Below are positions 4,922 to 10,065 of a stretch of DNA of 10,065 bases, in pieces. The stretch comes from Hellea sp. GTDB taxonomy: Bacteria; Pseudomonadota; Alphaproteobacteria; Caulobacterales; Maricaulaceae. The DNA is taken from contig JAHDEU010000043.1 of NCBI GenBank assembly GCA_020628635.1, positions 1-10,065 of the forward strand. Direction: 5' to 3'. Position 1 is the first letter of the stretch. The number at the start of each line of letters is the position of its first letter. The translations under genes were made by a program, and so were the position numbers. The notes beneath the pieces are model-generated. The model worked only from the letters and a program-made list of their open reading frames with translations, was not told the DNA's origin and made no database searches.

Positions 4922-5758
4922 ATGGACCAGAAAGTAAGACTCGGACTGATTGGCGGCCTCGTCGTGCTGGGCGGCGTGGTGTTCTACACCCTGTCCTCCG
5001 CGCCCGACGCGCCCGCCCCTGTGGCACCCACCGTGGAGCGCATCGTGGAAACGGTGGACTATGCCGACGTGCTCAGCGTGTCGATGGACGTGCAGCGCGG
5101 CTCGCGCATCACGGCGGACCAGCTCACCTGGATCAAATGGCCCGAAGACGCGGTGACCTCCGCCCTCGTCGTGCGCGACGCGGAAGCCGAAGTCAGTGTC
5201 ATCGACCAGCTGACCGGCTCCATCGTGCGCGATCCGCTCACGCCCGGTGAACCCGTGACCCTGTCCAAATTCATCCGCGCCGGCGAAGCGGGCATCATGG
5301 CCGCGCTGCTCAAGCCCGGCATGCGCGCCGTGACCGTGCGCATCAGCGTCGACAGCGCGTCGGGCGGCTTCATCCTGCCGGGCGACAAGGTCGACATCAT
5401 GCTCAAGCAGGTCCTGCCGGCCGAGGAAAATGGCGATGGCCGCCCGGTGATCGAGGCGACGACCATCTTCACCAATGTCACCGTGCTCGCCATCGACCAG
5501 TCCTACACGATGAACCCGGAACTCGGCGCCGCCATGCCAGGCTCCACCGCCACGCTGGAACTGTCGCCCGAGGACAGCGCGGCCATCACCGTCGCACAGG
5601 ACCGCGGCGACCTGACCCTGCTTCTGCGCGGCTTCACGGGCGCCAATAGCCGTGCGGTCAGCCGCGCCTACCGGCCCGAGAAGAAAACGCCGCCCGCGCC
5701 GCCCCTGACGATCTACCGCCAGGGCGAAGTCGAAACCGTCCAGCTGCAGCAGAGATAG
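4922..5758 (+). CDS. cpaB: Flp pilus assembly protein CpaB (RcpC)
   Basis: A 278-residue protein of the CpaB/RcpC family, a periplasmic, membrane-tethered partner of the secretin. One N-terminal hydrophobic segment (about 6-23) acts as an uncleaved anchor or signal. A Pro/Ala-rich spacer follows (25-37), then a SAF domain (about 48-110, from DVLSVSMDVQRGSRITADQL to TPGEPV), then the RcpC-type C-terminal domain (about 125-240) with KPGMRAVTVRI and GFILPGDKVDIML. The ATG at 4922 is chosen because it places the membrane segment at the very N terminus and follows GGGGA closely. A TTG-initiated extension to 4796 would read through the promoter region. It is the first gene of the tight cpaB-F operon and ends 2 bases before cpaC. 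Confidence 0.93.
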   Translation: MDQKVRLGLIGGLVVLGGVVFYTLSSAPDAPAPVAPTVERIVETVDYADVLSVSMDVQRGSRITADQLTWIKWPEDAVTSALVVRDAEAEVSVIDQLTGSIVRDPLTPGEPVTLSKFIRAGEAGIMAALLKPGMRAVTVRISVDSASGGFILPGDKVDIMLKQVLPAEENGDGRPVIEATTIFTNVTVLAIDQSYTMNPELGAAMPGSTATLELSPEDSAAITVAQDRGDLTLLLRGFTGANSRAVSRAYRPEKKTPPAPPLTIYRQGEVETVQLQQR

Positions 5759-5760
5759 TC

Positions 5761-7245
5761 ATGACCCGTTACACACTGCACAGCCCCATCCCTTCGCGCC
5801 TGTTCCGCAACGCCGCCGCGGTCGCGCTCGCCGCGTCGCTCGGGCTCGCCTCCGCCGCCCATGCCGGCAACCGCTCCTACGGCTCTGTCGCCGCCATTCC
5901 GGCGAGCGCCTCGGCCGACGGCGTGCGCATCCAGCGTCCGGGCGAGGGGTTGAACCGCTCCATCGTGCTGCCCTTCTCCAAGTCCACCGTGATCGAGCTG
6001 CCGGCCAATGTGATGGACGTCATCGTGTCCAATCCGGAGATCGTCGAAGCGGTGGTCCACACCTCCCGCCGGACCGTTCTGATCGGCAAGGCGGCCGGGC
6101 AGACCAATGTCTATTTCTACGGCCATGACGGGCAGGAGCTGCTCAACATCGACATCCGGGTCGAACGCGACATCAACGGCCTGACCGAGCTGGTGCGCAA
6201 GCACGCCCCGGGCGCTGAGGTCGAAGTCCAGTCGGTCAACAACAACATCATGTTGACGGGTTCCGTTCCCAATGCCGAAACGGCCCTGAAAGTCGAGCGC
6301 ATTGCCGAGATGTGGCAGGGCACCGGTTCCGGAAATGGCGAGATCGTCAACCTGCTGTCCGTGCTCGGCAAGGACCAGGTCATGCTCAAGGTCCGCATCG
6401 TCGAGATGCAGCGCTCCGTGGTCAAGCAGATGGGCTTCAACCTGTCAGCGGTCGCCGAGCTGGGCGACAGCACGGTCAGCCTGTTCAACAATGTCGGCAT
6501 CGAGTCGGGCGCGGGTTTCGTGGGCGATCTGGCCTACAACAATACGGGCGGCGGCGATATTCGCTCGCTCGCCGGTGCGCTCACGGCGCTGGAGCGGGTC
6601 GGCATGATCCGCACGCTGGCCGAGCCGACGCTGACGGCCATTTCCGGCGAAACCGCCAACTTCCTGTCGGGCGGCGAATTTCCCGTGCTGTCGGGCGTGA
6701 CGATCGATCCGAACACGGGCCAGCTGCAGAACAACTTCAACTTCAAATCCTTTGGCGTTGCGCTTGGCTTCACACCGGTCGTGCTGTCTGAGGGCCTGAT
6801 TTCGCTCAACATTTCCACGGAAGTGTCCGAGCCGACCACCGAGAACAGCTTCGAGACCGGCGGCGTCGGCGGCGACATCCTGGGTCTTCGGGTTCGCCGG
6901 GCAAACACGGTGGTGGAGCTGCCCGCGGGCGGCAGCCTCGTCATCGCGGGACTGATCCGCGAGGAAGCCCGGACGTCCTATGACGGCGTGCCGGGGGCCA
7001 AGGACATTCCGGGGCTGGGCGCGCTGTTCCGCAACCGCGACAGCCAGACCGTGCAGACCGAACTGGTGATCATCGTGACGCCCTATCTCGTGGACGCGAC
7101 CCATCCGGACAAATTGCAGACACCGCTGGAAGGCTTTGTGGCCGCGAATGATAGGGAATCGATCCTGCTGGGCCGTTTGAACGCGGTCTATGGCGAGGAC
7201 GCCACCGCCGTGACGAGCAGTCCGTTCGGACATGTGGTGGACTAG
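5761..7245 (+). CDS. cpaC: Outer-membrane secretin CpaC (RcpA)
   Basis: A 494-residue type II/IV secretin forming the outer-membrane channel for the Flp pilus. The signal peptide covers residues 1-35, ending AAHA. The pilus-formation N-terminal domain spans about 66-136 (STVIELP, SNPEIVEAVV, GQTNVYFY), followed by a BON-like domain at about 140-195. The secretin domain covers about 205-445, with TLAEPTLTAISGETANFLSGG (285-305), the signature VPGAKDIPGLGALF (410-423) and the closing ELVIIVTPYLV (434-444). About 50 residues of polar tail follow. The length is normal for CpaC. It starts 2 bases after the cpaB stop, without a strong ribosome binding site, so translational coupling is likely. Its stop TAG overlaps the AGGAG that serves cpaD. 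Confidence 0.96.
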   Translation: MTRYTLHSPIPSRLFRNAAAVALAASLGLASAAHAGNRSYGSVAAIPASASADGVRIQRPGEGLNRSIVLPFSKSTVIELPANVMDVIVSNPEIVEAVVHTSRRTVLIGKAAGQTNVYFYGHDGQELLNIDIRVERDINGLTELVRKHAPGAEVEVQSVNNNIMLTGSVPNAETALKVERIAEMWQGTGSGNGEIVNLLSVLGKDQVMLKVRIVEMQRSVVKQMGFNLSAVAELGDSTVSLFNNVGIESGAGFVGDLAYNNTGGGDIRSLAGALTALERVGMIRTLAEPTLTAISGETANFLSGGEFPVLSGVTIDPNTGQLQNNFNFKSFGVALGFTPVVLSEGLISLNISTEVSEPTTENSFETGGVGGDILGLRVRRANTVVELPAGGSLVIAGLIREEARTSYDGVPGAKDIPGLGALFRNRDSQTVQTELVIIVTPYLVDATHPDKLQTPLEGFVAANDRESILLGRLNAVYGEDATAVTSSPFGHVVD

Positions 7246-7257
7246 GAGATGACGACG

Positions 7258-7935
7258 ATGAGCACGCTTAAATCCTCTCTTCTCTGCGCGGCGGCGCTGG
7301 CGTCGCTGGGCGGCCTTTCCGCCTGTCAGAGCTATGCCAATTCCGGTGCCGTGCCGGTGCACCGCCTCAACCCTGTGCAAGTGTCCGAAACCGTGGAGCG
7401 CCTCGAGCTCTATGCGCGCCCTGACGGGCTGGTCCTGTCGGCTCGCGACGAGGCGGCAGTGGCCAATTTCATGCGCGACTACGCGGCCAGCGGCTCCGGC
7501 GCGCTGCACATCAACCGACCGTCCACCGGCGGAGGCGGTGTGGCCCAGACCGACCAGATGCTGAACGCCGCCATGCGCCAGGCAGGGCTCGCCCCGAGCG
7601 CGGTCCAATACGGCCAGTTTCCGGCCCGCCCGGGGCTGCCCGCGCCGGTGGTCGTATCCTACCGCACGCTGCGCACCGTTCCGCAGAACTGCAACCGCTT
7701 GCCGGACCTCGCCGATACGCGGTTCAACTCGCCTGCGAGTTCGTTCGGCTGCTTTGCGTCCGCCAATCTCTCCGCCATGGTCAGCGACCCCTATCAACTG
7801 CTGGAACCCCGCACGCCGGACACGCCGAACGCCCAGCGCCGCCAGGTCATCTATGATGCCTATATCAAGGGCGAAGTGACCGCCGCGGCCAAGCCTCCGG
7901 GACAAGCACAAAGCTCGCAGAATGCGGGCGGGTAG
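7258..7935 (+). CDS. cpaD: Pilus assembly lipoprotein CpaD
   Basis: A 225-residue protein of the CpaD family, an outer-membrane lipoprotein thought to help secretin assembly or stability. The N terminus is a lipoprotein signal peptide with the lipobox LSAC, giving lipid-bearing Cys23. The body shows family features: VSETVERLELYA (near 40-51), and near the C terminus a cysteine pair (in NCNRLPD and GCFASANLSAMVSDP) that probably forms a disulfide. The ATG at 7258 is preferred over the one at 7249 because AGGAG (7244-7248) directly abuts the earlier ATG but is 9 bases from the later one; starting at 7249 would only add MTT. The Gln/Ser/Gly tail after about residue 205 is disordered-looking. It is followed by cpaE after 6 bases. 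Confidence 0.92.
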   Translation: MSTLKSSLLCAAALASLGGLSACQSYANSGAVPVHRLNPVQVSETVERLELYARPDGLVLSARDEAAVANFMRDYAASGSGALHINRPSTGGGGVAQTDQMLNAAMRQAGLAPSAVQYGQFPARPGLPAPVVVSYRTLRTVPQNCNRLPDLADTRFNSPASSFGCFASANLSAMVSDPYQLLEPRTPDTPNAQRRQVIYDAYIKGEVTAAAKPPGQAQSSQNAGG

Positions 7936-7941
7936 ATCGAT

Positions 7942-9651
7942 ATGAGCACGCCAACACAGCCCCGTCCCATGCCGGTCGCTCCGATGCCGGCCCCGCAGCC
8001 ATTGCCCATGCCGGTGCCAGGCCACATGCAGCCTGCCGCACAGCCGCACATGGCGCCCCGTCCCGTTGCACCGGCGCCGATGGCACCTGCGCCCATGGTC
8101 CCGAATCCCATGGCTCCCAACCCCATGGCTCCGGCCCAGACAGCGCGACCTGCGCCGCAATACGCGCCCCAGCTTGCCCCGCAGCCGAACATGATGCCGC
8201 GACCCGCGGGCGCGCCCGCAGCGCAGCCGCACCCCGCGCAACCCGCTCCGCATCAGGCTGCACCGCATTACGCATCGAGCATGCCGCACATGACGCCCGC
8301 ATCCGCGCCGCTGCCGCAGGTCATGACGCTGCCACCGGACGATCTGGCACGCGAAACCGGCGAGCGCTCCATGCCGCAGATTTCGATTCACGCCTTTTGC
8401 GACCGCAACGAGACTGCCGCCTGCATCAACACGATGAGCGAGGACTGGCGCATGCGCCGGACCAACACCAAGATCTACATGGGCGGTCTGTCGGCGGCGA
8501 TCGACTTCTATCACAAGGAGAACACGCCCTCGCTGATCCTGATCGAAACCGGCATGCGCGGCGAGGAGCTGTTCAACCAGCTCGAGCAGCTCGCCTCCGT
8601 TTGCGATGAGGGTTCCAAGGTCGTCATCATCGGTGCGGCGAACGATATCCGTCTCTACCGCCAGCTCATGGAGCGGGGCGTGTCGGACTATCTCGTGCCG
8701 CCGCTGCACCCGCTCAACCTGATCCGCTCGCTGTCCGAGCTCTACTCGGACCCCGAAACGCCGTTCACGGGCCGCGCGGTCGCGTTCTTCGGCGCCAAGG
8801 GCGGAGTCGGGTCATCGACGCTCGCGCACAACATCGCCTGGGTGCTGTCCGAACGCCTGATGCAGGAAACCGCGATGATCGATCTCGACAGCGCGTGGGG
8901 CACGACGGCTCTGGACTTCACCTATGATTCCGCGTCGGGTCTCGAGGAGGCGCTGGCGGAGCCGGACCGTCTGGACGAAACGCTGCTGGACCGCATCATG
9001 GTGCGCCACACGCCGCGGCTGTCCCTGCTGCCGACCGCCTCGAGCCTGAACACCAAGCCCGTCATGGATGCTTCGGCCTATGAGGCGATCATCAACGGCG
9101 TGCGCTCCATCAGCCCGCTGGCCCTGCTCGACCTGCCGCATTTCTGGTGCGACTGGACGACCAATACGCTCACCACGGTGGACGACGTCGTCATCACGGC
9201 CACGCCGGATCTTCCGAACCTGCGCAACACCAAGAACCTGATCGATTTCCTGCGCGCCCAGCGTCCCAATGACGCCGACCCGATCCTGGTCATCAACCAG
9301 ACGGGCCGCTGCAAGTCCAAGGAAGACGAGATCAGCGTGGAGAATTTCGCCTCCGCCGTCGGGTTGGAGCCGTCGCTCGTGATCGGCTTCGATCCCGACA
9401 CGTTCGCGCGCGCCTGCAATGAGGGCAAGATGCTGCCGGACATGAAGGACGCGGCCGCTCTCGTGCCGGGACTGGAATATCTCGCCGACCGCCTGCGCAC
9501 CGGCAAGTTCGGTCCGGCCCCCGTCGCCGGCGGGGCCAAGGCCAAGAAAGGCCGCAAGGCCCCCAAGAGCTCCAAGGCGTCCAAATCAGCCGGAGTGGAG
9601 GACGCGGGCAGCAAGTCGCTCTTCGCCGCGCTGATCAAGAAAAGAGGGTAG
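7942..9651 (+). CDS. cpaE: CpaE / TadZ-like pilus localisation ATPase with long Pro/Met/Ala-rich N terminus
   Basis: A 569-residue cytoplasmic protein of the CpaE/TadZ family, a ParA/MinD-like P-loop protein that places the Flp pilus machine, usually at a pole. Residues 1-130 are a low-complexity Pro/Met/Ala/Gln region with repeated APM and NPMAP units. Residues about 146-268 form the atypical receiver-like domain (SLILIETGMRGEEL, VVIIGAANDIRLYRQLMERGVSDYLVPPL). The ATPase domain starts at 278 with a deviant Walker A, GAKGGVGSST (284-293): the first Lys (286) is kept, but the usual second Lys is Ser291. A Walker A'-like MIDLDSAWG follows at 312-320. A Lys-rich linker (533-549) precedes a conserved-looking C-terminal SLFAALIKKRG. 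The loss of the second Lys is common in CpaE/TadZ proteins, so ATP may be bound with little turnover. It is 6 bases after cpaD and 6 before cpaF. Confidence 0.93.
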   Translation: MSTPTQPRPMPVAPMPAPQPLPMPVPGHMQPAAQPHMAPRPVAPAPMAPAPMVPNPMAPNPMAPAQTARPAPQYAPQLAPQPNMMPRPAGAPAAQPHPAQPAPHQAAPHYASSMPHMTPASAPLPQVMTLPPDDLARETGERSMPQISIHAFCDRNETAACINTMSEDWRMRRTNTKIYMGGLSAAIDFYHKENTPSLILIETGMRGEELFNQLEQLASVCDEGSKVVIIGAANDIRLYRQLMERGVSDYLVPPLHPLNLIRSLSELYSDPETPFTGRAVAFFGAKGGVGSSTLAHNIAWVLSERLMQETAMIDLDSAWGTTALDFTYDSASGLEEALAEPDRLDETLLDRIMVRHTPRLSLLPTASSLNTKPVMDASAYEAIINGVRSISPLALLDLPHFWCDWTTNTLTTVDDVVITATPDLPNLRNTKNLIDFLRAQRPNDADPILVINQTGRCKSKEDEISVENFASAVGLEPSLVIGFDPDTFARACNEGKMLPDMKDAAALVPGLEYLADRLRTGKFGPAPVAGGAKAKKGRKAPKSSKASKSAGVEDAGSKSLFAALIKKRG

Positions 9652-9657
9652 GCCCAG

Positions 9658-10065
9658 ATGTTCGGCAAACGATCTGAGGCGCAGGCGCTCAAGCCCGCCA
9701 AGTCAGCACCCGCGCCTGCACCCGCGCCGGAGCCCGCGTCCGCGGTCCCGTCCGCGCCGCGCCAGAGCACGCGTGGACAGGAGCCGTCCGAGGAATATTA
9801 CGAAACCAAGGCGACGATCTTCAACGCCCTGTTCGAAACCATCGACGTCAGTGCTTTGGCGGGGATGCAGCCCGATGCGGCACGCGACGAAATCCGCACC
9901 ATCGTCGACGAGATCATCGCAATCCGCAACGTACGCCTGTCGGTGGCCGAACAGAACCAGCTCATCACGGAGATCTGCGACGACATTCTGGGCTATGGCC
10001 CGCTGGAGCCGCTCCTCGCGCGCGACGACATCGCCGACATCATGGTCAACGGCGCCAAGCACGTC
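9658..10065 (+). CDS. cpaF: Pilus assembly ATPase CpaF (TadA), N-terminal part, cut by window end
   Basis: The first 136 codons of a gene that runs off the right edge without a stop. CpaF/TadA is the hexameric type II/IV secretion-system ATPase that drives Flp pilus assembly at the inner membrane. The visible part has a Lys/Ala/Pro-rich, probably disordered N terminus (1-42) and then the start of the conserved N-terminal domain. That includes an acidic helix (DEIRTIVDEII, 77-87), ICDDILGYGPLEPLLARDDIADIMVNG (106-132), the latter a signature of CpaF and VirB11-type ATPases. The Walker A and B boxes would lie beyond the window. The ATG at 9658 is 6 bases after the cpaE stop, with the purine-rich AGAGGGTAGG just upstream inside the end of cpaE. 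It is the last gene seen of the operon, which in relatives continues with tadB/tadC-type genes. Confidence 0.95.
   Translation, partial: MFGKRSEAQALKPAKSAPAPAPAPEPASAVPSAPRQSTRGQEPSEEYYETKATIFNALFETIDVSALAGMQPDAARDEIRTIVDEIIAIRNVRLSVAEQNQLITEICDDILGYGPLEPLLARDDIADIMVNGAKHV

Noticed and set aside
6445..8709. A 754-codon open frame on the minus strand, antisense to cpaC, cpaD and cpaE
   Set aside because: Its translation is rich in His, Arg and Gly with no domain, and it lies opposite three well-supported genes. High GC and biased third positions commonly open such antisense frames.
1..10065. CRISPR array, tRNA, rRNA, insertion sequence or phage genes
   Set aside because: I looked for regular spaced repeats, tRNA-like cloverleaf features, transposase frames with terminal inverted repeats and phage-type genes, and saw none.

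Overview
The window is high-GC DNA from an alphaproteobacterium. Gene content, the Caulobacter-like order pilin-cpaA-cpaB-cpaC-cpaD-cpaE-cpaF, and motifs resembling CtrA boxes (TTAA-N7-TTAA) suggest the Caulobacterales / Maricaulales / Hyphomonadaceae group. That placement is inferred from layout and motifs, not from a database search. Almost the whole window is a Flp/Tad (tight adherence) type IVb pilus locus.

Left edge (1-381): an intergenic stretch with no convincing gene, holding a CCCCGGG/CCCGGGG hairpin repeat. Next, on the plus strand, is a protein-tyrosine phosphatase of the HCxAGKDRTG family (382-1200). It runs tail to tail, with an 8-base gap, into a minus-strand pilus operon read from about 3297 down to 1209. 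That operon encodes an exported stand-alone 'pilus formation N-terminal domain' protein, then two TadE-type membrane pseudopilins.

A divergent control region (about 3298-3568) separates this operon from the plus-strand pilus genes. These are two tandem Flp pilins (3569-3769 and 3856-4050), the prepilin peptidase CpaA (4221-4724), then CpaB (4922-5758), the secretin CpaC (5761-7245), the lipoprotein CpaD (7258-7935), the TadZ-like localisation ATPase CpaE (7942-9651) and the start of the motor ATPase CpaF (9658 to the window end, cut off). Stem-loops with terminator character follow pilin 1, pilin 2 and cpaA, so pilins, peptidase and cpaBCDEF look like separate transcription units. From cpaB onward the genes are packed with gaps of 2-12 bases and read as one operon.

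Working together: CpaA cleaves the pilins and probably the TadE proteins at the G|(A/N)xxxE site. CpaC forms the outer-membrane channel with CpaB and CpaD at its periplasmic side. CpaE places the machine in the cell and CpaF powers pilus assembly. Exact or near CtrA-type boxes lie upstream of the tadE pair and of cpaB, which would tie pilus building to the cell cycle. I see no wholly new system. The less routine points are the stand-alone CpaC-N-like protein, the strongly diverged codons of the two pilins, the long Pro/Met/Ala extension of CpaE and the regulatory motifs.
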